From positions 124,001-188,000 of the forward strand of contig NZ_JAGGLR010000010.1 of NCBI RefSeq assembly GCF_017874715.1: 64,000 nt of DNA, given 5' to 3'. Both the position numbers and the translations under genes were made by a program. The stretch is from Streptomyces iranensis. Lineage in GTDB: Bacteria > Actinomycetota > Actinomycetes > Streptomycetales > Streptomycetaceae. A model generated the notes under the pieces. The model did no database searches, was not told the DNA's origin, and worked only from the letters and a program-made list of their open reading frames with translations. Shown piece after piece: positions 8,924 to 17,444 of this stretch. Positions within the stretch are counted from its first letter, which is position 1. Each line of letters opens with the position of its first letter.

Positions 8924-9601
8924 CTAACCAGCGGCGTCCTGGCGCTGGACGGAGAGCAGCTCCTCGAGCTGCTCCTCGCGCGCCTGCGCCGCGACGAACA
9001 GCAGCTCGTCCCCGGCCTCCAGCACATCGTCCTTGTTCGGGGTCAGCACGCGGGTGCCGCGGATGATGGTGACCAGCGTGGTGTCCTCAGGCCACTCCAC
9101 ATCGCCGACCCGGGTGCCCACCAGCGCGGCCTCCGGCGGCAGCGTCAGCTCCACCAGGTTGGCGTCGCCGTGGCTGAAGCGGAGCAGCCGCACCAGATCG
9201 CCGACGCTCACCGCCTCCTCGACCAGCGCCGACATCAGACGCGGGGTGGAGACGGCCACATCGACGCCCCACGCCTCGTTGAACAGCCACTCGTTCTTGG
9301 GGTTGTTGACCCGGGCGACCACCCGGGGCACCCCGTACTCGGTCTTGGCGAGCAGCGAGACGACGAGGTTGACCTTGTCGTCACCGGTGGCCGCGATGAC
9401 CACGTTGCAGCGCTGCAGCGCGGCCTCGTCCAGCGAGGTGATCTCGCACGCGTCGGCCAGCAGCCACTCGGCCTGCGGCACCCGCTCGACCGAGATGGCG
9501 GTCGGCGCCTTGTCGATGAGGAGCACCTCGTGCCCGTTCTCCAGCAGCTCGCTCGCGATGGAACGCCCCACGGCGCCCGCACCGGCAATGGCAACCCTCA
9601 T
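8924..9601 (-). CDS. trkA: TrkA-type RCK potassium-channel regulatory subunit
   Basis: The 225-residue cytosolic protein has an N-terminal Rossmann domain with NAD-binding 'GAGAVGRSIASELLENGHEV' and the acidic end-of-strand residue in LLIDK. An RCK-C (TrkA_C) domain follows from about residue 140 (VELTLPPEAALVGTRVGD). Such subunits gate Trk/Ktr-type or related potassium transporters by binding nucleotides. It overlaps the preceding RCK gene by 4 bases. The two together resemble the CeoB/CeoC pair of mycobacteria, and the nearest transporter is the KimA-like gene at 13.8 kb. Confidence 0.9.
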   Translation of the reverse strand: MRVAIAGAGAVGRSIASELLENGHEVLLIDKAPTAISVERVPQAEWLLADACEITSLDEAALQRCNVVIAATGDDKVNLVVSLLAKTEYGVPRVVARVNNPKNEWLFNEAWGVDVAVSTPRLMSALVEEAVSVGDLVRLLRFSHGDANLVELTLPPEAALVGTRVGDVEWPEDTTLVTIIRGTRVLTPNKDDVLEAGDELLFVAAQAREEQLEELLSVQRQDAAG

Positions 9602-10266
9602 CGGCCTGCCTCCTCGGGGCCCTTTTCGAACGCCGCCTCGACCTTCTCGATCTCGTCGGTGCGCATCATCACATGCACCAGGTCGCCCTCCTGGAGCACC
9701 GTCCCGGAGCTCGGCAGCATCGCCTCGCCGAGCCGGGTGAGGAACGCGACCCGCACCCCGGTCTCCTCCTGGAGCGTGCTGACCTTGTGGCCCACCCACG
9801 AGGGGGAGATGTGCACCTCGGCCAGCTGGACCCCGCCACTGGGGTCCCGCCACAGCGGCTCCGCGCCGGACGGCAGCAGCCGCCGCAGCATCTGGTCGGC
9901 GGTCCAGCGCACCGTGGCCACGGTCGGGATGCCGAGGCGCTGGTAGACCTCGGCGCGGCGGGGGTCGTAGATCCGGGCCGCCACGTTCTCCACGCCGAAC
10001 ATCTCGCGGGCCACCCGGGCCGCGATGATGTTGGAGTTGTCACCGCTGCTGACCGCGGCGAAGGCCCCGGCCTCCTCGATGCCCGCCTCGCGCAGGGTGT
10101 CCTGGTCGAAGCCGACGCCGGTCACCCGGCGCCCGCCGAAGCCCGCGCCGAGGCGGCGGAAGGCGGTGGGGTCCTGGTCGACGACCGCGACCGTGTGCCC
10201 CTGTTGCTCCAGGGTCTGGGCGAGGGCCGCGCCCACCCGGCCACAGCCCATGATCACGATATGCAT
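9598..10266 (-). CDS. trkA: TrkA-type RCK potassium-channel regulatory subunit
   Basis: The 222-residue protein has the Rossmann motif 'GCGRVGAALAQTLEQQGH', with acidic residues in 'VVDQDPTAF', and a C-terminal RCK-C domain (about 135-215). It is a paralogue of the downstream gene, with which it shares an ATGA overlap. The tandem arrangement implies a heteromeric or double gating ring for a potassium transporter. The 600-base upstream region separates it from the divergently transcribed conservon. Confidence 0.9.
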   Translation of the reverse strand: MHIVIMGCGRVGAALAQTLEQQGHTVAVVDQDPTAFRRLGAGFGGRRVTGVGFDQDTLREAGIEEAGAFAAVSSGDNSNIIAARVAREMFGVENVAARIYDPRRAEVYQRLGIPTVATVRWTADQMLRRLLPSGAEPLWRDPSGGVQLAEVHISPSWVGHKVSTLQEETGVRVAFLTRLGEAMLPSSGTVLQEGDLVHVMMRTDEIEKVEAAFEKGPEEAGR

Positions 10267-10878
10267 GCGTCCTACCCCGCACTCCTGATGACCGTGCCGA
10301 CCTGCGCAAACACCCTGCTCACATCTTCCTTCCAGGACTTACGGGGCGACAGCGGGGCGAGACCCCGATGCCGGTGCCCGGGGGCGACGGGAGTCGGCCG
10401 CCGCGGCACCTGTCCCCACCGTATCCGTACCGGCGGCTTGCTCCCCCGTCCGCGCGCGACGGTCCGGAAACGAAGGTGGTGACGTACGACATAGCGCGAA
10501 AGTTCCCGCGGTGATCGGTGATGAGGGGAGGTGGCAGGAGGTGATCGCGGACACGCCGGGAGTAAAGAGGTAACGATCATTTCCGGTTGCGGATGGAGGG
10601 TGAAAAGGCTGTTGGTGATCAGCTGTGACCACTACGGTGGGCCCGGGTTACGGCGCTCCTCGGGTGGTCGCGACCCTTCATCTTCGTCTGAAATCCCGGA
10701 TCTTCACCGATACCACATGACAAATGCCCAGTGGTCCCCGCTGGTTCGAACTTTGTCACGGGTGTCGGACGCTAGGTCACGACATGGCTAAGATGATCGT
10801 CGTATTCCGTTTCCGGACGGGACATCAGGGCTCTGAACGTTCCTTCCGCGCCCGCGCTTCCCCTGCACGAGGTTCCTG
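10267..10878. other. 612-bp divergent intergenic region, no gene seen
   Basis: No convincing open reading frame lies here on either strand. The right half (about 10540-10800) is distinctly less GC-rich than its surroundings, as expected for promoter DNA of both the RCK pair (leftward) and the conservon (rightward). GAGG at 10868-10871 is the ribosome-binding site of the conservon kinase gene. I could not place promoter hexamers with confidence. Confidence 0.5.
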
Positions 10879-12429
10879 ATGACTGATCACATATCGGAGG
10901 CGGTGAGCTGGTGTCTGGCCGCCGCGCTTCTCGTCGTCCTGGTGCTTCTGATCCGCCAGCGGCAGATCACCGCCGGAGTCCGCAGGCGCAATGCCACGCT
11001 CGAGGACAGCCTGCGCGCCCGTGACGAGGAGGCGCGCCACCTCGTCGATGTACGCCTCCCCTCGATCGCCGACGCGCTGAGCCAGTCCGGCCCGCTGCCG
11101 GGCCTGCGCGACGAGAAGCTGGCCGGGACGGCCTTCGCGCAGAGCCTGCACTCCGTCATGGAGCAGTTCATCCGGGCGGTGGACAAGGCGCAGACGCGCG
11201 CCGACGCCTCCGCCAAGGCGGCGCTCAAGGCGTCCATGCGAGCCGTCCAGGGACTCGCCAACGAACAGCAGGTCTCCATCTCCGAGATGCAGGAGCGGCA
11301 CGACAACCCCGATGTGCTGCGGGACCTGATGGAGATCGACCACGCCAACGCCCAGTTCGGCCGGCGCGCCCAGGCCATCGCGGTGCTCTGCGGCTCCTGG
11401 CCCGGCCGCCAGCGGATGGCCTCCTCGCTGACCGATGTGGTCCGCGGTGCCAAGTCGCGCATCCGCGACTACCAGCGGGTTCAGGTGCATGCCCTGATCG
11501 ACGTCGCCGTGGTGAGCCGGGCCGTGGAGCCCGCCGTGCTCGCGGTCGCCGAACTGCTGGACAACGCCGCCCGCCACTCGCAGCCCAACACCTCGGTGGA
11601 GGTCAGCCTCCAGCCGGTGCACAACGGGGCCTGCATCGTGATCGACGACGCCGGTGTGGGCATGGACGGCCAGGAGGTCCAGCGGGCCGCCAACCTGCTC
11701 TCCGGCCAGCGCGCCGTGGACGTCTCCCGGCTGGGCGACCCGCCGCAGTTCGGCTTCGCCGTGGTGGGCCTGCTGGCCGGGCGGTACGGCTTCAGCGTCT
11801 CGGTGGACACCCGGTCCCCGTACGGCGGTGTGCGTGCCGTGCTGTTCCTGCCGACCGAGCTGCTCACCCATAACGACCCCGACGGGCGGCCGGGCGCCGC
11901 CGGGCAGGACCCCGGGGGCGCCGAGCCGCTGCACACCATCCCCTCCCGCCGGACCCGTCCCGTCAGGAGAGCGCCGCACGCGCCGACCGTCCCGGCCCAG
12001 GCGCAGGAGCCGTCCCCGATCCCGCACCAGGCTCCGGCTCCGCACCAGGCTCCGGCCCCGCACCAGGCGCCGATCCCGCACCAGGCCCAGCCTCCGGCAC
12101 CGGCCCCGGCGGCCCCCGCCCCGGAACCGGCACCCGCCCCGGCGCCCCAGCTGTCCCCCGACAGCGAGGGCACCCGCGTGTACGGCACCACGGCGGGTGG
12201 TCTGCCCAAGCGCCGCCGCCGGGAGGCCGGCGCCACCCCGCCGCCCGGCGACTGGACCACGGGCGCCGGGCAGACCGGCGCCGCCGACTCCGACACGGGC
12301 GCGTTCCGCGCGCGGTCGGCGAAGGAAACCGCTTCGCGGATGGGCGCTTTCGCCCGCGGCACCCGCTCCGGCCGTTCCGCCACCCAGGACTCCGCCCCTC
12401 ACCATGACGAAGGGAATCGCCAGGCATGA
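10879..12429 (+). CDS. cvnA: conservon sensor-kinase-like protein CvnA
   Basis: The 516-residue protein has one N-terminal membrane segment (WCLAAALLVVLVLLI, about 10-25), a helical region, and a histidine-kinase-type ATPase domain (N-box 'AVAELLDNAARHSQ', G1 'DDAGVGMDG', about 200-330). A long Pro/Ala/Gln-rich tail repeats 'PHQAP' (about 375-420). There is no obvious HisKA phospho-acceptor, as usual for conservon kinases. CvnA proteins act with a roadblock protein, a DUF742 protein and a small GTPase as a membrane-associated signalling complex resembling a G-protein system. It overlaps the next gene by 4 bases. Confidence 0.9.
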   Translation: MTDHISEAVSWCLAAALLVVLVLLIRQRQITAGVRRRNATLEDSLRARDEEARHLVDVRLPSIADALSQSGPLPGLRDEKLAGTAFAQSLHSVMEQFIRAVDKAQTRADASAKAALKASMRAVQGLANEQQVSISEMQERHDNPDVLRDLMEIDHANAQFGRRAQAIAVLCGSWPGRQRMASSLTDVVRGAKSRIRDYQRVQVHALIDVAVVSRAVEPAVLAVAELLDNAARHSQPNTSVEVSLQPVHNGACIVIDDAGVGMDGQEVQRAANLLSGQRAVDVSRLGDPPQFGFAVVGLLAGRYGFSVSVDTRSPYGGVRAVLFLPTELLTHNDPDGRPGAAGQDPGGAEPLHTIPSRRTRPVRRAPHAPTVPAQAQEPSPIPHQAPAPHQAPAPHQAPIPHQAQPPAPAPAAPAPEPAPAPAPQLSPDSEGTRVYGTTAGGLPKRRRREAGATPPPGDWTTGAGQTGAADSDTGAFRARSAKETASRMGAFARGTRSGRSATQDSAPHHDEGNRQA

Positions 12430-12854
12430 ACGACCATCTCAACAACGAGCTCGGCTGGATGCTCGACGAGGTCGTCAAGATGCCGGAGGCGCGGCACGCG
12501 ATCCTGCTCTCCGCGGACGGGATGCTCCGGGCACACTCCAAGGGCATCGCGCGCGACGAGGCCGAGCGCCAGGCCGCCGCACTCTCCGGGTTGCAGTCGA
12601 TCAGCCGCTCCACCTCCGAGTTCTGTGATCCGCACGAGACGCCCTGGCAGCAGACGCTCGTCGAGTTCGTCGGCGGGTACGTCTTCCTGATCGCCGCCGG
12701 GCCCGGTGCGTATCTGGCGGTCTCGGCCACCGAGGCCGTGGACATGGAGGCGGTCAGCTACCGGATGCAGAAACTCGTCGACCGGCTCGGCAAGGAGCTC
12801 ACCAGCCCGCCGAGGCAGGGCCTCCCGCGGCAGGGGATCGGCAGTCACGCATGA
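12426..12854 (+). CDS. cvnB: roadblock/LC7 protein CvnB
   Basis: The 142-residue roadblock/LC7-domain protein starts MNDHLNNELGWMLDEVVKMPEARHAILLSADGM, the classic opening of this family. In conservons it is thought to act with the Ras-like GTPase. Both gene ends overlap their neighbours by 4 bases, so expression is coupled. The last 15 residues are polar and probably disordered. Confidence 0.9.
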   Translation: MNDHLNNELGWMLDEVVKMPEARHAILLSADGMLRAHSKGIARDEAERQAAALSGLQSISRSTSEFCDPHETPWQQTLVEFVGGYVFLIAAGPGAYLAVSATEAVDMEAVSYRMQKLVDRLGKELTSPPRQGLPRQGIGSHA

Positions 12855-13201
12855 GCCCTGGGAGGCGAGGATTGGTACGGCCGTATGTCGTGACCGACGG
12901 CCGTGCCTACCCGACTCGTAACACCTTCGACCTGGTGACCCTGGTCATGGCCCACCCCGACCGGCCGCTCACCGGGCTCAGCCCGGAGAAGCGGCGGGTC
13001 ATGGAGCTGTGTCTGGGCGGGGCGCTCTCGGTGGCCGAGGTCGCCGGGTATCTGGAGCTGCCCGTCAGCGTCACCAAGGTCCTGCTCAGCGACCTCGTGG
13101 ACAGCGGCCACATCAGCGCGCGGGCCCCCATCCCACCGGCCGAACTCCCCGAGGTCCAGCTGCTCCAGGAGGTGCTCGATGGACTCCGCGCTCGTCTCTG
13201 A
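12851..13201 (+). CDS. cvnC: DUF742 protein CvnC
   Basis: The 116-residue protein has 'LVRPYVVTDGRAYPTR' near the N-terminus and a winged-helix-like segment ('LSVAEVAGYLELPVSVTKVLLSDLVDSGHI'), the DUF742 signature. Its role in conservon signalling is not known in detail; the fold suggests a protein- or DNA-contacting helix-turn-helix. It overlaps cvnB by 4 bases and cvnD by 23 bases. Confidence 0.9.
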   Translation: MSPGRRGLVRPYVVTDGRAYPTRNTFDLVTLVMAHPDRPLTGLSPEKRRVMELCLGGALSVAEVAGYLELPVSVTKVLLSDLVDSGHISARAPIPPAELPEVQLLQEVLDGLRARL

Positions 13202-13847
13202 CCAGGCGGCCTATCTCCCGGCCACGGTGCGGGTGACGGCGAAGATCCTCGTCGTCGGGCACTTCGCCGTCGGCAAGACGACCTACGTGAGCTCGCTGTC
13301 GGAGATCCGGCCGCTGCGCACCGAGGAGACGATGACCGAGGCCGGTGCGCTCACCGACGATCTGCGGGGCACCGAGGACAAGACGACCACCACCGTCGCC
13401 ATGGACTTCGGCCGGCTCACCCTCAGCGAGTCCCTGGTGCTCTATCTGTTCGGCACGCCGGGGCAGCAGCGCTTCACCCGGCTGTGGCGTGACATGACGG
13501 TCGGGGCGCTGGGCGCGCTGGTCCTGGCCGACACCCGGCGGCTTGAGCAGTCCTTCCCGGTGATGGCCGTCCTGGAGGAGCACGGACTGCCGTACGCCGT
13601 CGCCGTCAACCACTTCGAGGGCGCCCCCCGCTTCGCCGAGCCGGAGGTCCGGGAGGCCCTGGATCTGCTTCCGGAGACGCCCCTGGTGACCTGCGACGCC
13701 CGGGACCGGATCTCCTCCACCCACGCGCTGATCGCCCTCGTCCAGTACCTACAGGCCCGCCAGACCCCGCCCGCCCCTTTTCCCGGGGGTGGGCGGGTGG
13801 GCGGGGGCCTGGGCTACCCCTTACGATCCTCTGCGTGTCCAAACTGA
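13179..13847 (+). CDS. cvnD: conservon small GTPase CvnD
   Basis: This 222-residue Ras/MglA-like GTPase has P-loop GHFAVGKTT (27-35), switch region 'TEDKTTTTVAMDFG', G3 'FGTPGQQRF' and a G4-like 'AVNHF', consistent with GTP hydrolysis. Conservon GTPases relay the signal from CvnA/B. The C-terminus carries an unusual Pro/Gly-rich extension of about 25 residues. It includes a TTA codon at 13821-13823 (codon 215), and its final 13 bases overlap the GTG start of the transporter gene. No CvnE cytochrome P450 follows, so this is a four-gene conservon. Confidence 0.9.
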   Translation: MDSALVSDQAAYLPATVRVTAKILVVGHFAVGKTTYVSSLSEIRPLRTEETMTEAGALTDDLRGTEDKTTTTVAMDFGRLTLSESLVLYLFGTPGQQRFTRLWRDMTVGALGALVLADTRRLEQSFPVMAVLEEHGLPYAVAVNHFEGAPRFAEPEVREALDLLPETPLVTCDARDRISSTHALIALVQYLQARQTPPAPFPGGGRVGGGLGYPLRSSACPN

Positions 13848-15931
13848 CCGACCTCCCGAAACGGATCCTGATCGGGCGGGCGCTGCGCAGCGACAAGCTG
13901 GGGGAGACCCTCCTCCCGAAGCGCATCGCGCTCCCCGTCTTCGCCTCCGACCCCCTGTCCTCCGTCGCGTACGCGCCGGGGCAGGTGATGATCGTTCTGT
14001 CCGTGGCGGGTGCGTCGGCCTACCACTACAGCCCGTGGATCACGATCGCCATCGTCGTGCTGATGTTCACGGTGGTCGCCTCGTACCGCCAGAACGTGCA
14101 CGCATACCCCAGCGGAGGCGGTGACTACGAGGTCGCCACCACCAATCTCGGCCCCAAGGCGGGACTGACCGTCGCCAGCGCCCTGCTGGTCGACTACGTC
14201 CTCACGGTGGCGGTGTCGATCTCCTCAGGTGTGGAGAACCTCGGCTCCGCCGTCCCCTTCTTCGTCGAGAACAAGACGCTCTGCGCGGTCGGCATCATCC
14301 TGCTGCTGACACTCATGAACCTGCGGGGCGTTCGGGAGTCGGGCAAGCTCTTCGCGATCCCCACCTATGTCTTCGTCGGCGGCGTCTTCGCGATGATCCT
14401 CTGGGGCGCCTACCGCGGGCTGGTCCTGGGCGACGACATGAAGGCCCCCACCGCGGGCTTCGAGGTGCACGCCGAGCAGACCGGGCTGGCCGGCTTCGCG
14501 CTGATCTTCCTGCTGCTGCGCGCGTTCTCCGACGGCTGCGCCGCCCTGACCGGCGTCGAGGCGATCAGCAACGGCGTGCCCGCCTTCCGCAAGCCCAAGA
14601 GCCGTAACGCGGCCACGACCCTGGCGCTGATGGGCGGCCTCGCCGTGGCCATGTTCGTCGGCATCATCACCCTCGCCCTGGCCACCAACGTCAAGATGGC
14701 CGAGAACCCCGCGCACGACCTGCTGAAGAACGGCACCCCGCTCGGCGCCGACTACACCCAGAACCCGGTGATCTCGCAGGTGGCGGCCGCGGTCTTCGGC
14801 GACGGCTCGTTCTTCTTCGTGGTGCTGGCCGGGGCCACCGCGCTGGTGCTGTTCCTGGCCGCCAACACCGCGTACAACGGCTTCCCGCTGCTCGGCTCGA
14901 TCCTGGCCCAGGACCGCTATCTGCCCCGCCAGCTGCACACCCGCGGCGACCGGCTGGCCTTCTCCAACGGCATCGTGCTGCTGGCCTCGGCCGCCGCGGT
15001 CCTGGTCTACCTCTACGGGGCCGACTCCACCCGGCTGATCCAGCTCTACATCGTCGGTGTCTTCGTCTCGTTCACCCTCAGCCAGACCGGCATGGTGCGG
15101 CACTGGAACCGCCATCTGGCCACCGAGCGGAACCCCAACACCCGCCGCCGCATGATCCGCGCCCGCGCGATCAACACCTTCGGGGCCTTCTTCACCGGTC
15201 TGGTGCTGGTCGTGGTGCTGCTGACGAAGTTCACCCACGGCGCCTGGGTCGCCCTGCTCGGCATGGTCATCTTCTACGTCACGATGACGGCCATCAGGCG
15301 CCACTACGACGGCGTCTCCGAGGAGCTGGCGGCGGCCACCGAACAGCTCGACGAGGAGGAGGTGCGCCCCTCCCGGGTGCACTCCCTGGTCCTGGTCTCC
15401 AAGGTCCACAAGCCGACGCTGCGCGCCCTGGCCTACGCCAAGCTGATGCGCTCCCACCGGCTGGAGGCGCTGAGCATCAATGTGGATCCCGCCGAGACCA
15501 AGGCGCTGCAGGAGGTGTGGCACGAGCGCGGCATAGACGTGCCGCTCAAGATCCTCGACTCGCCCTACCGCGAGATCACCCGGCCGGTCATCGACTACGT
15601 CAAGAGCCTGCGCCGGGAGAGCCCGCGCGATGTGGTCTCCGTCTTCATCCCCGAGTACGTGGTCGGCCACTGGTACGAGCATCTGCTGCACAACCAGAGC
15701 GCGCTGCGGCTCAAGGGGCGGCTGCTGTTCACCCCGGGCGTCATGGTGACCTCCGTGCCGTGGCAGCTGGACTCCTCCGAGCTGGCCCGGAAGCGGGCCC
15801 GCAAGCGGGCCGAGTGGAGCGCGCCGGGTGCGGTGCGGCGCGGCCCGGTGATCCCGCCCAGGGGGGAGAAGGGCGAGAAGGGGGCGAAGGGCGAGAAGCC
15901 CGGCGTCACCACGCAGGTGCCGGGGGGCTAG
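13835..15931 (+). CDS. KimA-like APC-family potassium importer
   Basis: The 698-residue protein has about 12 membrane spans (residues about 35-490) and then a soluble domain of about 200 residues. Segments 'SDPLSSVAYAPGQ', 'YPSGGGDYEV', 'LTGVEAISNGVPAF', 'LAANTAYNGFPLL' and 'FTLSQTGM', and late segments 'LDSPYREI' and 'LLHNQSALRL', are those I recall from Bacillus KimA (YdaO). KimA is a high-affinity K+/H+ symporter related to KUP. Annotation pipelines usually call it an APC amino-acid permease. Location next to two RCK proteins and KdpDE supports potassium. A Lys/Glu/Gly repeat (GEKGEKGAKGEK) closes the tail. It starts with GTG inside cvnD. Confidence 0.8.
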   Translation: MSKLTDLPKRILIGRALRSDKLGETLLPKRIALPVFASDPLSSVAYAPGQVMIVLSVAGASAYHYSPWITIAIVVLMFTVVASYRQNVHAYPSGGGDYEVATTNLGPKAGLTVASALLVDYVLTVAVSISSGVENLGSAVPFFVENKTLCAVGIILLLTLMNLRGVRESGKLFAIPTYVFVGGVFAMILWGAYRGLVLGDDMKAPTAGFEVHAEQTGLAGFALIFLLLRAFSDGCAALTGVEAISNGVPAFRKPKSRNAATTLALMGGLAVAMFVGIITLALATNVKMAENPAHDLLKNGTPLGADYTQNPVISQVAAAVFGDGSFFFVVLAGATALVLFLAANTAYNGFPLLGSILAQDRYLPRQLHTRGDRLAFSNGIVLLASAAAVLVYLYGADSTRLIQLYIVGVFVSFTLSQTGMVRHWNRHLATERNPNTRRRMIRARAINTFGAFFTGLVLVVVLLTKFTHGAWVALLGMVIFYVTMTAIRRHYDGVSEELAAATEQLDEEEVRPSRVHSLVLVSKVHKPTLRALAYAKLMRSHRLEALSINVDPAETKALQEVWHERGIDVPLKILDSPYREITRPVIDYVKSLRRESPRDVVSVFIPEYVVGHWYEHLLHNQSALRLKGRLLFTPGVMVTSVPWQLDSSELARKRARKRAEWSAPGAVRRGPVIPPRGEKGEKGAKGEKPGVTTQVPGG

Positions 15932-16042
15932 GCCCAGGGGCTTGGGGATCCGGGGGTGACGGGGTGCGGTCCGGCGCGACGTAGACTCGTGGGCTGTTGT
16001 CCCACTGCGCCCCCTCACCCCTTCTGGAGCCCTGAGCCCGCC

Positions 16043-17386
16043 ATGCAAAGTGAACCCAAGGCATCGCTGGTCGGCGAGGAGTACGAGGTCGAGGTCGGCC
16101 CGGTGGCGCACGGCGGCCACTGCATCGCCCGGACCGCCGAGGGCCAGGTGCTGTTCGTCCGGCACGCGCTGCCCGGCGAGCGGGTCGTCGCCCGGGTGAC
16201 CGAGGGCGAGGAGGGCGCGCGCTTCCTGCGCGCCGACGCGGTGCGGGTGCTGGACGCCTCCAAGGACCGGGTCGAGGCGCCCTGCCCGTTCGCGGGCCCC
16301 GGCAAGTGCGGCGGCTGCGACTGGCAGCACGCCGCCCCCGGAGCCCAGCGCAGGCTCAAGGCCGACGTGATCACCGAGCAGCTGGCCCGGCTGGCCGGGC
16401 TCACCCCCGAAGAGGCGGGCTGGGACGGCACGGTCGAGCCCGCGCCCGGCGACAAGGTGGCCCGCGGCGAGGTCCCGGCCTGGCGCACCCGGGTGCAGTT
16501 CGCGGTGGACGAGCAGGGCCGTCCCGGGCTGCGCCGCCACCGCTCGCACGAGGTCGAGCCGATCGACCACTGTCTGATCGCCGCCCCCGGCGTCAGCGAA
16601 CTCGGCGTCGAGAAGCGTGAATGGCCCCAGATCGCCACCGTGGAGGCCATCGCCGCCACCGGCTCCTCCGACCGGCAGGTGGTCCTCACCCCGCGCCCCG
16701 GCGGCCGGCTGCCGATCGTGGAGCTGGACCGGCCGGTCTCGGTGCTGCGGGTCAGTGAGTCGCGCGGCCGGGAGCGGACCCGTCTGGTGCACCGCGTCCA
16801 TGGCCGCCCCTTCGTCCGGGAGCGCGCGGCCGGCCGCACCTGGCGGGTCGGCGAGGGCGGCTTCTGGCAGGTCCACTCCAAGGCGGCGGACGTCCTCGTC
16901 GAGGCCGTGATGCAGGGCCTGATGCCCCGTAGGGGCGAGATGGCCCTCGATCTGTACTGCGGTGTCGGCCTCTTCGCGGGCGCGATCGCCGAGCGGGTGG
17001 GGGAGCGCGGCGCGGTGCTGGGCATCGAGTCGAGCAAGCGCGCGGTCGAGGACGCCCGGCACAACCTCCAGGACCTGGAGCGCGTCCGTATCGAGCACGG
17101 CAAGGTCGAGCAGGTGCTGCCCCGCACCGGGATCACCGAGGCCGACCTGATCGTCCTGGACCCGCCCCGCGCGGGCGCGGGCAAGGAGACGGTCACCCGC
17201 GTCGCGGCCCTGGGCGCCCGCCGCATCGCCTACGTCGCCTGCGACCCGGCGGCCCTCGCCCGCGACCTCAAGTACTTCCGCGAGGCGGGCTACGCCCCCC
17301 GCCGCACCCGCGCCTTCGACCTCTTCCCGGTCACGCATCATGTGGAGTGCGTGGCGGTGCTGGAGCCCGTGCGCGAGGAGCGCTGA
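16043..17386 (+). CDS. TRAM-domain RumA/TrmA-type RNA (uracil-5-) methyltransferase
   Basis: The 447-residue protein begins with a TRAM RNA-binding domain ('YEVEVGPVAHGGHCIAR', to about 65). Four candidate iron-sulfur cysteines follow (C81, C89, C92 in CPFAGPGKCGGC, and C177), then a Rossmann methyltransferase domain with SAM motif 'LDLYCGVGLFAG', 'LDPPRAGAG' and the catalytic nucleophile C400 in 'VACDP'. It should make m5U in rRNA or tRNA; which site cannot be told from sequence. It lies downstream of the KimA-like gene, an order also conserved in mycobacteria. Confidence 0.9.
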   Translation: MQSEPKASLVGEEYEVEVGPVAHGGHCIARTAEGQVLFVRHALPGERVVARVTEGEEGARFLRADAVRVLDASKDRVEAPCPFAGPGKCGGCDWQHAAPGAQRRLKADVITEQLARLAGLTPEEAGWDGTVEPAPGDKVARGEVPAWRTRVQFAVDEQGRPGLRRHRSHEVEPIDHCLIAAPGVSELGVEKREWPQIATVEAIAATGSSDRQVVLTPRPGGRLPIVELDRPVSVLRVSESRGRERTRLVHRVHGRPFVRERAAGRTWRVGEGGFWQVHSKAADVLVEAVMQGLMPRRGEMALDLYCGVGLFAGAIAERVGERGAVLGIESSKRAVEDARHNLQDLERVRIEHGKVEQVLPRTGITEADLIVLDPPRAGAGKETVTRVAALGARRIAYVACDPAALARDLKYFREAGYAPRRTRAFDLFPVTHHVECVAVLEPVREER

Positions 17387-17444
17387 GAAGGAAGGGCCGA
17401 GGCGGAAGCGTCCGGCCCCGCGCGGCCGCCCGCGTCGGGCGGCG

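Noticed and set aside
10267..13178. Antibiotic (prodiginine) cluster at this site
   Set aside because: From memory the S. coelicolor red genes adjoin the same core block; none of those enzymes is present here, only the conservon.
13179..13201. Frameshift between cvnC and cvnD
   Set aside because: The 23-base overlap leaves both proteins complete; long overlaps are normal in conservons.
14225..17341. A 1038-codon open frame on the minus strand opposite the transporter and methyltransferase genes
   Set aside because: It is antisense to two clearly recognisable genes and has a His/Gly/Arg/Val composition typical of reversed GC-rich coding sequence.
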